Shown: piece after piece, positions 1 to 8,197 of the stretch
Numbering within the stretch: position 1 is the first letter of the stretch
How the letters are laid out: each line of letters begins with the position of its first letter
Assembly: GCF_001312865.1 (NCBI RefSeq)
Contig: NZ_BBER01000004.1
Span: 124,001-188,000 of the forward strand
Reading direction: 5' to 3'
Length of the DNA stretch: 64,000 nucleotides
DNA from: Lacticaseibacillus thailandensis DSM 22698 = JCM 13996
Lineage (GTDB): Bacteria; Bacillota; Bacilli; Lactobacillales; Lactobacillaceae
Made by a program: the position numbers and the translations under genes
Notes under the pieces: model-generated
The model's database searches: none
What the model was told of the DNA's origin: nothing
The model's input: the letters and a program-made list of their open reading frames with translations, nothing else

Positions 1-148
1 ACTTTAACAGGAGCGACCCACCAATAATCATCGGCACCCCGACGATGGCACCAATGATCGTGAGCGTGCAGAGCGCACCCACAACGATGGCCCAAATAGC
101 CCCTACATAAGACAGCGTTTTGGCTGTCTGCAAATTTGGATTACGCAT
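1..148 (-). CDS. Small membrane protein, 5' end only (paralogue of the next gene)
   Basis: The ATG lies at 148-146 on the minus strand behind a strong GGAGGGTGAG ribosome-binding site. The gene runs off the left edge of the window. The 49 visible residues begin MRNPNLQTAKTLSYVGAIWA and contain one hydrophobic hairpin-like segment ending MIIGG. They align almost residue for residue with the start of the gene at 232-816 (QTAKTLS, GAI, IVxGAL, LTIIG, GxPMIIGG). The two are therefore tandem paralogues. Whether this copy also carries a C-terminal SHOCT domain cannot be seen. Function unknown. Confidence 0.8.
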   Translation of the reverse strand, partial: MRNPNLQTAKTLSYVGAIWAIVVGALCTLTIIGAIVGVPMIIGGSLLLK

Positions 149-231
149 AATCTCACCCTCCGTGTCCTTGATCACCTAACACTTAAAGGATAACTGGGGC
201 TGGTGGCAATCGCATCCGCCGTTGGACTGAT

Positions 232-816
232 TTATGCCTCCGGGTGAGTTGGCGGCGTCGTGGGGTCCTCCGAGTTGGCCGCACTACTTGCTGGTGCGTC
301 CGCATCGCTACTGGTCCCTGACGCCGTCGGGGTGTCGCTACTCGCAGCCGTTGACGCGGAAGCATCCTGCGTGGCAGCATGAGCGTCGTTAACGTCCACT
401 CCCTCTTGCTTCAACGCCGCCGCCTTAATATCCTCAAACTCAGCCTGGGAAATGACGCCCTTCTCCTTGAGTTCATATGCGCGTTCAACACTACTAAAGC
501 TCATGGTCGGTCGCGCATCAACGTTCGCCGCTGGCACGTGGTTGTTCACCTGGAAGTAGGCAACCAACTCCAGCACACCGCCAACGAGGGTACAAAATAA
601 GAAGAAGATCCCCCACCCTAGCATGGCACCACGGTGGGCATAAAAATTGTCATCGTTATAGTGTCGGAGCCGCAACAAGTAAATCCCACCAATAATCATG
701 GGAATGCCCAGAATAATCCCGATGATCGTCAGGCAATACAATGCCCCCATCACGATGGCAAAAATAGCCCCAATTAATGACAGTGTCTTAGCTGTTTGTA
801 GTTGCGAATTGTCCAT
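232..816 (-). CDS. Membrane protein with C-terminal SHOCT domain and Ala/Ser/Thr-rich tail
   Basis: 194 residues. The ATG at 816 follows GGAGAGC. Residues 10-50 form two membrane segments with a GxPMIIGG turn, and residues 62-90 form a third. Residues about 105-137 (SVERAYELKEKGVISQAEFE) match the SHOCT pattern, a short amphipathic module found at protein termini. From about 145 to the end the protein is low complexity (Ala, Ser, Thr, Asp, Pro) and ends PTTPPTHPEA. Topology suggests that the SHOCT module and tail lie on one side of the membrane. Function unknown; SHOCT proteins are thought to mediate oligomerisation. It lies just downstream of a tandem paralogue, so it probably arose by local duplication. 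Confidence 0.75.
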   Translation of the reverse strand: MDNSQLQTAKTLSLIGAIFAIVMGALYCLTIIGIILGIPMIIGGIYLLRLRHYNDDNFYAHRGAMLGWGIFFLFCTLVGGVLELVAYFQVNNHVPAANVDARPTMSFSSVERAYELKEKGVISQAEFEDIKAAALKQEGVDVNDAHAATQDASASTAASSDTPTASGTSSDADAPASSAANSEDPTTPPTHPEA

Positions 817-963
817 GATTGCTCTCCTTCACTTTGCGAACGGTAACCTTGTGCAAAGTATACCACAGCGTGCACTGACGCGAATACGTCGCACGACTGC
901 TTGTTAATAGTGATGCTACCTCAAGCCTGTGCTGACATCCGCAACAAAAATAAGGCAGGCAAT

Positions 964-1002
964 AAAAAAACAACCACCGGCCATAACGGTCGATGGTTGT
1001 TC
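964..1002 (-). terminator. Rho-independent terminator of rplK-rplA
   Basis: On the minus strand a near-perfect hairpin (AACAACCA pairs with TGGTTGTT, with CG pairs inside) is followed by seven U residues at 970-964. It starts 14 bases after the rplA stop codon. Confidence 0.85.
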
Positions 1003-1015
1003 TCAACGCGCTTAA

Positions 1016-1703
1016 TTAGAACTGGTTAGCGTCAACACGGACGCCAGGGCCAAACGTGCTCGTGACAGTCAGAGACTTCACGTAAACACCCTTAACGGTG
1101 GATGGGCGCGCTTGATCATCGTGTCGTTGAAGACACGGAAGTTCTCCAGCAACTTGTCAGAATCGAAGCTAACCTTACCGATAATGGCGTGGATAATACC
1201 AGCCTTGTCGACACGGTAGGCTACTTGGCCAGCTTGATGTCGTTAACAGCCTTGGTAACATCCATCGTCACCGTACCAGTCTTGGGGTTTGGCATCAGAC
1301 CCTTAGGACCAAGGACACGGCCAAGACGACCAACCTGGGCCATCATCTGGGGCGTGGATACAGCAACATCAAAGTCCATGAAGCCGTCAGCGACGTCCTC
1401 AACCAAGTCCCGGCCACCGACGCGGTCAGCACCAGCTTCTTCAGCCTGCTTAGCGGCATCGCCTTCAGCGAAGACGATCACCTTCTGGCTCTTACCAGTA
1501 CCGTTAGGCAGGACGATTGCCCCACGTAACTGCTGGTCAGCCTGCTTAGGGTCAAGGTTCAGGCGGTAAGCCACCTCAACCGTTGCGTCAAAGTTTGCGT
1601 AGTTTGTTTCCTTTACGAGTTCGAGCGCTGCCTTAGGGTCGTACACCTTGTCGGCGTCAACCTTCTTAACGGCCTCGAGATACTTCTTACCATGTTTTGC
1701 CAT
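1016..1703 (-). CDS. rplA: 50S ribosomal protein L1 (two frameshifts in this sequence)
   Basis: L1 binds 23S rRNA in the mobile L1 stalk and represses its own operon by binding mRNA. The ATG at 1703 follows GGAGG. The first 160 residues read through the conserved [12 protein letters not shown] segment and then stop. Adding one C near 1233 restores [11 protein letters not shown]. Adding one C near 1111 restores [12 protein letters not shown] and the end VDANQF with the stop at 1016-1018. The repaired protein has the usual length of about 229 residues. Both lesions fall in the same local context, GCCTTGAT read as GCTTGAT. Two independent disruptions of a ribosomal protein gene with no other copy in view are best explained as sequence error. 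Confidence 0.93.
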
Positions 1704-1727
1704 TCTGGGATTTTCCTCCTTGCAAAT

Positions 1728-1756
1728 GTGGTCAACGGACGCATGCGTCCTTCCAC
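1728..1756 (-). promoter_or_regulatory. Putative ribosomal protein L1 binding site before rplA
   Basis: The transcript can form an outer helix GUGG/CCAC around the perfect palindrome GGACGCATGCGTCC (1737-1750). An asymmetric internal loop of AA opposite GUUGA separates the two helices. Two short helices with an asymmetric loop is the form of known L1 targets. The element sits 25 bases upstream of the rplA start. It shares its flanks (CAAGTGG, then RAGG, CCAC) with the element at 2270-2303. Confidence 0.5.
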
Positions 1757-1814
1757 TTGATTACGTCGGCTTTTACCGACAATCCGACCTACTGTTCCGA
1801 CTTAAAGCGCAGGT

Positions 1815-2243
1815 TTAGCCCTCGACTTCAAAGCCCATGGAACGAGCGGTACCTTCAACCATGCGCATAGCAGCTTCAACACTACCTGCGTTAAGGTCTT
1901 GCATCTTCGTCTCAGCAATCTGCTGAACCTGGTCCTTGGTAACCTTAGCTACCTTCTTGGTGTTTGGTTCACCAGAACCCTTGGCAACACCGGCAGCCTT
2001 CTTCAAAAGAACGGCTGCTGGTGGCGTCTTGGTAACGAAGTCGAATGAACGGTCTTCGTACACAGTGATGACAACAGGAATCATGATACCTTTTTCCTGG
2101 TCCTGAGTACGTGCATTAAATTCCTTCGTGAAGCCAGAGATGTTAATCCCAGCCTGCCCCAAAGCAGGACCAACTGGCGGCGCTGGAGTTGCCTGACCAG
2201 CGGGAATCTGAAGCTTAACGACATTTGCTACTTTTTGTGCCAC
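1815..2243 (-). CDS. rplK: 50S ribosomal protein L11
   Basis: 142 residues, full length and intact. L11 forms the GTPase-associated centre with 23S rRNA. The GTG start at 2243 follows GGAGGTAATTATTC. The N-terminal domain has the family signature [19 protein letters not shown], which binds thiostrepton-site RNA together with the C-terminal domain ([17 protein letters not shown], then [10 protein letters not shown]). It is the first gene of rplK-rplA. In most Firmicutes nusG lies immediately upstream; here nusG is 33 kb away and pyrD is the neighbour, so the operon needs its own promoter, which is visible at 2329-2357. Confidence 0.98.
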   Translation of the reverse strand: MAQKVANVVKLQIPAGQATPAPPVGPALGQAGINISGFTKEFNARTQDQEKGIMIPVVITVYEDRSFDFVTKTPPAAVLLKKAAGVAKGSGEPNTKKVAKVTKDQVQQIAETKMQDLNAGSVEAAMRMVEGTARSMGFEVEG

Positions 2244-2269
2244 GAATAATTACCTCCTTATTCCGTGCT

Positions 2270-2303
2270 GTGGTGTTGATGGCCAGTAGTTTTGGCCTCC
2301 CAC
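2270..2303 (-). promoter_or_regulatory. Putative ribosomal protein L1 binding site in the rplK leader
   Basis: In the minus-strand transcript GUGG and CCAC enclose a GGCC/GGCC helix, with GAG opposite AUCAACA as an asymmetric internal loop. This is the same architecture as the element before rplA. It lies between the rplK promoter and the rplK ribosome-binding site, where L1 feedback acts in other bacteria. Confidence 0.55.
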
Positions 2304-2328
2304 TTGTATGCACAAAACATACTTGAAT

Positions 2329-2357
2329 AATATACCACAGTGCGGTGCGCGAAGCAA
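2329..2357 (-). promoter_or_regulatory. Promoter of rplK-rplA
   Basis: Minus-strand TTGCTT, a 17-base spacer and TATATT. TGG directly precedes the -10 box, giving an extended -10. Transcription would start about 2322 and include the L1-like element at 2270-2303. Confidence 0.6.
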
Positions 2358-2409
2358 TCGCCACGACGCGGTGCTGCGGACACCGCACAACGCTAGTCAA
2401 TGCAAGGAC

Positions 2410-3351
2410 CTACTGGGTAGCGGCCACGTGCAGTTGGCCAACCGCGCTGGTCACGTCGGCATAGCCTTTGCTAGTCAAAATGTCTTGCAACTCCTGGTTC
2501 AACCGGTCAAAGATGGGCACGCCTTCTGGCCCGAACGCCGTCGCCACCTGCACCATCGACGCCCCGCAGAGAATCAGGTCGTAAACATCACGCCCCGTCT
2601 GTACGCCACCAGTACCGATCTGCGCGATATCATCCCGCAACCGTTCGTGGAGTGCCCGCACATTGGCCAGCGCCGTTGGTTTAGCGTAGCCCCCGCCAAT
2701 ACCACCGAACCCACCTTTGGGCTCAATTGCCGGGGCATCAGTTTGGGGATCCACGAAGAAGCCGTTACCCAAACTATTAATACTGTTAGTGTACTTCACT
2801 GGATATTGGTTCAGGATACGTGCAATCGCGTCAAAGTGGATGGGGTCAAAGAATGGCGGCAACTTCACCCCTAACTCTAGCTGGGGGAACCGCGTAAACA
2901 CCTTATCCAGCAGGGCATCGGTCGCATCAAAGTCATACGCCAACTGCGGGTGGCCCGGAATATTCGGACAAGACAGGTTCAATTCCACGATTCCCGCAAA
3001 GTCGTTCGCGGCAATTTGCGCCAACACTGCCAACTGGTCCGCTTCGGAAAAGCCGGCCACCGACAGAAAGTTGTTGGCGCCGTGATCAGGCAGGGCGGTC
3101 AGGTAGTCGAGATAATAAGTGAGCCCCTTGTTGGGCAGACCCATAGAGTTAATACTGCCATACGGCAACGGCGACATCCGGTGACCCGGATTGCCCGCGC
3201 GCGGCGTCAAGGTCGCGGTTTTGGTCACAAAACTGCCTGCACTACTGTGACGCAATTTTTCCAGATCCCCAGCGGTCGAGCAACGCACCCCGGCACCATT
3301 CATCAACGGACTACTGTACGTCCGTCCCAAAAATTTTGTTGTTAACGTCAT
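2410..3351 (-). CDS. pyrD: Dihydroorotate dehydrogenase, class 1A (fumarate-type)
   Basis: 313 residues, intact. Oxidises dihydroorotate to orotate in the cytoplasm using FMN; class 1A enzymes pass electrons to fumarate and are typical of lactococci and some lactobacilli. Visible signatures are the FMN/substrate loop ending INSMGLPNKG, the active-site cysteine in ELNLSCPNIPG, and the glycine-rich phosphate site GFGGIGGGYAKPTAL followed by IGTGGVQTGRD. There is no PyrK partner nearby, in line with class 1A rather than 1B. The ATG at 3351 follows AAGGAGG and lies 3 bases after the stop of the MFS gene, so the two are translationally coupled. pyrF and pyrE are divergent neighbours. Confidence 0.95.
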   Translation of the reverse strand: MTLTTKFLGRTYSSPLMNGAGVRCSTAGDLEKLRHSSAGSFVTKTATLTPRAGNPGHRMSPLPYGSINSMGLPNKGLTYYLDYLTALPDHGANNFLSVAGFSEADQLAVLAQIAANDFAGIVELNLSCPNIPGHPQLAYDFDATDALLDKVFTRFPQLELGVKLPPFFDPIHFDAIARILNQYPVKYTNSINSLGNGFFVDPQTDAPAIEPKGGFGGIGGGYAKPTALANVRALHERLRDDIAQIGTGGVQTGRDVYDLILCGASMVQVATAFGPEGVPIFDRLNQELQDILTSKGYADVTSAVGQLHVAATQ

Positions 3352-3353
3352 GA

Positions 3354-4592
3354 TTATGCCTCCTTGGCTGGCACGTGCAGTGCCTTCAACCCGTGCATGG
3401 ACAACATGGTGATACAGCTCAATACGTACAGCGTGGCCAGGGAACCCATGACCACGATCAACGAGTAGTGATCCATCAGGAAACCAATAACGACTGAGGA
3501 AAAGCCGCCGATTGCCCGCCCAATGTTGACGATGACGTTATTGGCGGTCGACCGAATCGCACTCGGGTAAAGCTGGCTGATCACCGCACCATAACCACCA
3601 AACATCCCGTTGGAGAAGAAGCCAACGATAGCACCCGCTAGTAACATGGTGGCGCGACTGTTCACCATGGCGATACCAAAGACGGACAGGGCTGACGCTA
3701 ACAGGAAAATGCCAAACGCGCGGCGCGGGCCAAACTTATCTAGAATGGTCCCGAACGTCATCATGCCTAGGCTCATCCCGACGATGGTCGTGATCATCCA
3801 CACGGAGGAGCCAGACACGGACAGGTGCAGCTGGGCCTGCATGATGGTTGGCAGCCAGCTCATCAGGCCGAAGTAACCGGCAATTTGCACGATCACCATG
3901 AAGATCAGGGCCAGGGTTTGCACGGCTAACCGTGGCGTTTTAAATAGCTCACCCACGGTTGCTCGCGGTGTGGCCCCGGCAGCTTTGCGTTCGAGGAACC
4001 CCTCACTCTCCCGCACGTGCCGCCGGATAAAGACAATCAGGATCACGGGCACCACGCCGACCAGGAAGAGGGTGTTCCAAGTGCTAACGCTCAGCACCCA
4101 GGCCGCAACAATAGCGGCTAACACGGCACCGACCTGGCCACCAATTGCGGCCACGGAAGTCAAGCGCCCAATATCTTTGCGCGGAAAGTTATCGGCGATG
4201 AGCGTAATGCCAACGCCGTACTCCCCACCGGCACCAATTCCGGCAACGAAGCGGCAGAGATAAACCATATAGGCGTTGTGGGCAAAGTACATGGCGGCAG
4301 TAGCAATGGCAAAAATAAAGACCGTCTGCGAGAATGTTTTCACACGCCCGAAACGATCACCTAAAATACCGAATATTAAGCCGCCCACCAACATGCCGAG
4401 GTTGGTGATGGTGACGATGAATCCCGCCTGGGTTCCGTTCAGATGCATATCTGCAGCGATAGAACTCAGCGCGAACGACAGGAACATGACGTCCATGTTC
4501 TCCAACGCAAAGCCGGCGCTGGTGGAAGCCAGCACCCACTTACGCTGCGCAGTCACGGAATGCGACTGCGGGACCGACACTACTTGACTCAT
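3354..4592 (-). CDS. MFS transporter, metabolite/H+ symporter type, co-transcribed with pyrD
   Basis: 412 residues from the ATG at 4592, chosen because GGAGGG sits 7 bases upstream; an in-frame start at 4625 would lack a site. Twelve hydrophobic segments. The family loop motif GDRFGRVK lies between segments 2 and 3, and RFVAGIGAGGEYG marks segment 4. Closest in pattern to the sugar-porter/aromatic-acid symporter branch of the MFS. Substrate is not shown by the sequence. Its coupling to pyrD and the PyrR-like hairpin in its leader suggest uptake of a pyrimidine precursor such as orotate or dihydroorotate; this is inference. Confidence 0.8.
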   Translation of the reverse strand: MSQVVSVPQSHSVTAQRKWVLASTSAGFALENMDVMFLSFALSSIAADMHLNGTQAGFIVTITNLGMLVGGLIFGILGDRFGRVKTFSQTVFIFAIATAAMYFAHNAYMVYLCRFVAGIGAGGEYGVGITLIADNFPRKDIGRLTSVAAIGGQVGAVLAAIVAAWVLSVSTWNTLFLVGVVPVILIVFIRRHVRESEGFLERKAAGATPRATVGELFKTPRLAVQTLALIFMVIVQIAGYFGLMSWLPTIMQAQLHLSVSGSSVWMITTIVGMSLGMMTFGTILDKFGPRRAFGIFLLASALSVFGIAMVNSRATMLLAGAIVGFFSNGMFGGYGAVISQLYPSAIRSTANNVIVNIGRAIGGFSSVVIGFLMDHYSLIVVMGSLATLYVLSCITMLSMHGLKALHVPAKEA

Positions 4593-4609
4593 AATAATCC
4601 CTCCAAAAT

Positions 4610-4627
4610 GGCTGCTCACAGGCAACC
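4610..4627 (-). promoter_or_regulatory. PyrR-like hairpin overlapping the leader of the MFS-pyrD unit
   Basis: On the minus strand GGUUGC and GCAGCC pair around the hexaloop CUGUGA, which fits the CNGNGA loop of PyrR binding sites. The 3' arm ends 5 bases before the GGAGGG ribosome-binding site (4604-4599). No terminator follows, so a bound protein would act on translation, not on transcription. Confidence 0.45.
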
Positions 4628-4654
4628 GTTATTTTGTGTTCATACGTCGCAAGC

Positions 4655-4683
4655 AGTATGCCACATTCGCACCGCTGTGACAA
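4655..4683 (-). promoter_or_regulatory. Promoter of the MFS-pyrD unit
   Basis: Minus-strand TTGTCA (4683-4678), a 17-base spacer and CATACT (4660-4655). Transcription from about 4648 would include the hairpin at 4610-4627. The rest of the divergent intergenic region, 4684-4889, shows nothing I recognise. Confidence 0.55.
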
Positions 4684-4889
4684 GAGTCAATTTAAGTAGC
4701 GACTGGGGGGTGATGAGGAGCGTAGCCCTAACACCATCTTGCATGCCTGGGCATACGATCACGTTAACTACTTCAAATTTGATGGCGTTGGACGTGTGGG
4801 TGGTCACAAGCTACGGCGGAGAGTCGGTCAGCCGCGGGCGCACCGCCACGTGCAAGCTTATCCCACCACGCCAACAGTGCAAAAATATG

Positions 4890-4919
4890 TTGACGCCGAC
4901 GGGCAAGGACGGTTATACT
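4890..4919 (+). promoter_or_regulatory. Promoter of pyrF-pyrE
   Basis: TTGACG (4890-4895), an 18-base spacer and TATACT (4914-4919). The predicted start near 4926 places the PyrR site at 4944 within the first 20 bases of the leader. Confidence 0.7.
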
Positions 4920-4943
4920 GTGGTCAATTTAAGACTTTAAATT

Positions 4944-5041
4944 GGTCCCGTGAGGCCAGCAAGTGATAATTTCGGTATGGGCGCCGTCTATCTTGGCGCG
5001 TCCGCACACCTCACGGGGCAGTCTGTGAGGTGTTTTATTTT
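4944..5041 (+). promoter_or_regulatory. PyrR-regulated attenuator ahead of pyrF
   Basis: GGTCCCGTGAGGCC at 4944-4957 fits the PyrR binding consensus (ARUCCNGNGAGGYU) and folds with the hexaloop CCGUGA. It is followed by a terminator hairpin, CACCTCAC at 5007-5014 pairing perfectly with GTGAGGTG at 5025-5032, and a U-rich tract TTTTATTTT. This is the usual pyr design: with UMP, PyrR holds the upstream hairpin and the terminator forms. No pyrR gene lies in this window. Confidence 0.8.
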
Positions 5042-5782
5042 GTCCATCGTGAACCAAGCTGAACCACCGCTCATCATCGCACTAGACTTCCCCACCCCTG
5101 ACGACGCCCTCGCCTTCGTACAGCGTTTCGACCACCCGGAAGAACTGTTTTGCAAAGTCGGTATGGAACTCTACTACCAGGGCGGTCCCGCCGTTGTCCG
5201 GCAACTCCAAGCACTGGGCGTCCGGGTCTTCCTGGACCTCAAGTTGCATGACATCCCCAACACCGTCGAACGTGCCGCCCGCATCATTGGTGGCTTAGGC
5301 GTGGCCCTCACTACCGTTCACGCTCAAGGTGGCCGCAAAATGATGGCCGCTGCTGTGCGTGGGGTCCGCGCCGGAGCGGCGGATGCTGGCGTGCAGCCAG
5401 CCAAGGTGCTCGCCATCACGCAACTAACGTCAACTAGCCCGGCAGCGCTCCGGATGAACAGCAAGTCGCCGTCCCGTTACCCGACTCCGTCAACCACCTC
5501 GCACAACTTGCGGCAACCAGTGGTCTGGATGGTGTCGTGTCGAGCGCGGCGGAGGTAGCTGGCATGCGGCCGCACCTCCCGGACGACTTTCTCTTCATCA
5601 CCCCAGGAATTCGACTCGCGGACGCCCATGTTGACGACCAAGTCCGCGTCATGACGCCTGACGCCGCACGCCGCGCTGGAAGTTCCGGCATCGTCGTTGG
5701 GCGCCCAATTACACAGGCTACTGATCCCGTGGCGGCCTACCAGCACATCAAATCACTTTGGGAGGAACCAATTCATGAATAA
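5040..5782 (+). CDS. pyrF: Orotidine 5'-phosphate decarboxylase (one frameshift)
   Basis: Converts OMP to UMP, the last de novo step. The N-terminal half contains LIIALDFPTPDDAL and the catalytic motif FLDLKLHDIPNTV (Asp-Lys-Asp tetrad region). The C-terminal half has VRVMTPDAARRAGSSGIVVG. The reading frame breaks near 5453, where CGGATG should be CGGGATG; one G restores RDEQQVAVPLPDSV and a protein of about 247 residues. The start is uncertain. TTG at 5040 is 7 bases behind GAGGTG, which is itself the terminator's right arm; GTG at 5049 is the alternative but too far from that site. The stop overlaps the pyrE start by 8 bases. Confidence 0.9.
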
Positions 5783-6416
5783 CGACATTGCGAACCTAGT
5801 GGCGAGTGACTTGTTGGATATCAACGCCGTCACTATCCGCACTGACCCACCGTTCACGTGGGCCAGCGGCATCAAGGCCCCCATCTACACCGACAACCGT
5901 CTTACCATCGCCTACCCGCGTATCCGTGAGCAAATTGCCGCGGCGTTAACGCGGACAATTGCCGAACGGTACCCGGACGCCACGGTTATTGGTGGGGTTG
6001 CCACCGCCGGCATTCCTCACGCCACGCTGGTTGCCGCTAACCTCAACTTGCCGTTGATCTACGTACGTGCGCACCCCAAGGACCACGGCCAGGGGAAACA
6101 AACTGAGGGCAAGCTAGCAGCAACAGACAAAGTCGTGTTGATCGACGACCTCATTTCGACTGGGGGCAGCGTGCTTAACGCCGCCAAAGCTGTCCAGGCA
6201 ACCGGCGCAACCGTGCTGGGTATCTGCGCAATTTTCAGTTACCAACTGCCGGACGCCGCCCGCAACTTTGCCGCGGCCGGACTAACGCTGACCAGCATCA
6301 CCGACTATGACCACCTGATTGCAGCCGCCGTTGCCCACGGCCACCTGCCCGCTAACGAACTGGATAACGTCCGGCAATGGCGGCAGGATCCTTGGCAGTG
6401 GACCAACAAGTCTTAA
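5775..6416 (+). CDS. pyrE: Orotate phosphoribosyltransferase
   Basis: 213 residues, intact. Makes OMP from orotate and PRPP. The ATG at 5775 follows GGGAGGAACC and overlaps the end of pyrF. Family features in order: TWASGIKAPIYTDNR near residue 30 (orotate binding), VIGGVATAGIPHA, the flexible loop RAHPKDHGQGK, and the PRPP motif VVLIDDLISTGGSV. With pyrF it forms a two-gene unit ended by a strong terminator, so the upstream steps (pyrB, pyrC, carAB) must be encoded elsewhere or be absent. If absent, imported orotate could feed this pathway. Confidence 0.97.
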   Translation: MNNDIANLVASDLLDINAVTIRTDPPFTWASGIKAPIYTDNRLTIAYPRIREQIAAALTRTIAERYPDATVIGGVATAGIPHATLVAANLNLPLIYVRAHPKDHGQGKQTEGKLAATDKVVLIDDLISTGGSVLNAAKAVQATGATVLGICAIFSYQLPDAARNFAAAGLTLTSITDYDHLIAAAVAHGHLPANELDNVRQWRQDPWQWTNKS

Positions 6417-6430
6417 TCAATATATAGTAG

Positions 6431-6464
6431 AAACGCGCCCCGGTGACCAATCAGGGCGCGTTTT
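6431..6464 (+). terminator. Rho-independent terminator of pyrF-pyrE
   Basis: AAACGCGCCC pairs perfectly with GGGCGCGTTT and is followed by U residues. It begins 14 bases after the pyrE stop. Confidence 0.9.
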
Positions 6465-6517
6465 ATGTACTACAACTACAATTGCAACCACCAAACTAAC
6501 TTCTTACACCCAAAGCG

Positions 6518-6546
6518 TTTTCATTATTGCCAGAACAATCTACAAT
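6518..6546 (+). promoter_or_regulatory. Promoter of the six-gene operon 6594-10804
   Basis: TTTTCA (6518-6523), a 17-base spacer and TACAAT (6541-6546). It is the only promoter-like signal I see between the pyrE terminator and the terminator at 10817-10860, and the six genes between them are closely spaced or overlap. Confidence 0.5.
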
Positions 6547-6593
6547 GATGTTATACGGACACCGACCGTAACCGGAATTAAGGAGGCGTTATT

Positions 6594-7093
6594 ATGAGCA
6601 TTACGGATGAATTTATCGCGGCCATCACCGCCGATGTGGCGCTACAACTGGACGCCATTACGCAGTTGGGCCAGCAAGTCGCTCACCGTGTCGTCGCACG
6701 GCAACAGCAAGAAGGTACCACTGAGCAGGACATTGACGTCACGTTGACCGGGCTCACCATTACTTTGCACCCCACACCGAATATTGACGCGTTTATGGCC
6801 GACCACCCATTTGTACAGTTGGCGGCCCAACCTGGCATTCAGGGTAACGACCATGAGCAAACGCTCACCGTCGAGACCGCCAAGTTTGGGGTCATCGAAC
6901 TGCGGCGGGCTGCCGACCAAGTACCGTGCGGGTCGAGTTCCACAGCCTCAGCCCCCACATGTGGCAGCGGGTCAGCCACAACATGGTCTGGGAAGCACGC
7001 CTCACCGTGCCGGTGCATGAAATAACGGACGGTGATAACAACCTCATTGCCACGGTCTTCCCACCGAATCAGCACCCCCACTTCATTGACTAA
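6594..7093 (+). CDS. Conserved-looking protein of unknown function (one frameshift)
   Basis: Not recognised. The ATG at 6594 follows AAGGAGGCG. The first 110 residues are an acidic helical start (MSITDEFIAAI) and then a region rich in predicted beta strands with alternating hydrophobics (DVTLTGLTITLHPTP, QTLTVETAKFGVIEL). In the listed frame the end becomes Cys/Ser-rich and implausible. One missing base near 6923 restores VRVEFHSLSPHMWQRV and the ending QHPHFID at 7093, giving about 166 residues. No signal peptide or membrane segment. It is the first gene of an operon with a DUF2974 hydrolase and a pyroglutamyl peptidase module; the role is unknown. Confidence 0.7.
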
Positions 7094-7117
7094 TGGGTAC
7101 CCCAAGGAGGTGACACC

Positions 7118-8172
7118 ATGGCCACCATGCTGGACTATCTGGCCCACGCGCGGACTGAATCCCCCAAGGCTATTCCACTCAATCCCATCGAAGTAGCGGC
7201 GCTGGCCCAATTGGCGTACCTCAATCTTGATGAGTGGCAGTACCAGACTTTGCCCAACCTGGACACACTGGCAACTTTGCCCGCCCTCAACGACCTGGTC
7301 GCTGGTACCTGGAATGAAGAGGGTAACCGACAACTAGTGCAACATTTAGGCCAGGCTCCGCGCTTCCGCGACGCCCACATCCTCAACTACTTGAATCGGC
7401 AAGACCCAGATCAGGAGCAACAGTTTTCGGTCATGACGTTGCAACTGGCACCGCAACGCTACTACATTGCCTTTCGGGGCACACGCGCCAACTTTGTGGA
7501 CTGGAAGGAAGACTTTAACATGACCTACATGGACGCCACGCCCTCGCAGGTTGACGCCGCGCGTTACGTCCGCCACCAAATGGACCGCTACCCGGGTAGG
7601 TTCTACCTGGGTGGGCACTCAAAGGGCGGCAACTTAGCCACGTACGCTTACCTACACGCGGGTCCGACCACCCAACGACGAGTCATTGCCGTGTACAACC
7701 TGGATGGCCCGGGTCTGGGCGCACCACTACCAGCTAGCGCCAACGGTATCGTGCATAAGTTGGTGCCCCAAAATTCGGTGATCGGCATGATCATGGAACG
7801 CACCCATAACTTCCAGGTGGTACAAAGTACGGCGCACGGGCCGCGTCAACACGACCCGTTCACGTGGGCGGTCAGGGACAACGACTTTGTCTACCTCCCC
7901 ACCACCAGCGCCCTATCACAGCACGCCCAACGCACCATCAACCTATGGTCGACAGCATGGATGACGCCACCAAAGCCGCGGCCCTCAACGCGGCGTACCG
8001 CATCATCCAACAGACTGAAGTGTCGACCCTCACGGAGCTCCGCCGCAACTTTCCCCAAAGCGCCAAGTTGATCGTCCAAGCGTTGCACCAAACCGACGCG
8101 GCAACCTATAACGAGTGGCGGGCGGTCATGCAACAACTGATTGGCGCGTTATTGGCATCACGAAACCATTGA
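7118..8172 (+). CDS. DUF2974 (Mbeg1-like) alpha/beta-hydrolase (one frameshift)
   Basis: The ATG at 7118 follows AAGGAGGTG. After an N-terminal helical part with NPIEVAALAQLAYLNLD, the fold core contains YYIAFRGTRANFVDWKEDFNM (oxyanion region) and the nucleophile elbow FYLGGHSKGGNLA with Ser in GHSKG, then VYNLDGPGLG. This is the DUF2974/Mbeg1-like lipase-type family, substrate unknown. The frame breaks near 7948, where TATGGTC should be TATGGGTC; the repaired C terminus continues VDSMDDATKAAALNAAYRII and ends LLASRNH, about 352 residues. No signal peptide, so probably cytoplasmic. Second gene of the operon. Confidence 0.85.
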
Positions 8173-8197
8173 TTACCATACGCAAAGGAGGCTCCAC

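Noticed and set aside
4739-4966. Small plus-strand gene between the divergent pyrimidine units
   Set aside because: No ribosome-binding site, overlaps the pyrF promoter and PyrR site, and the composition is not protein-like.
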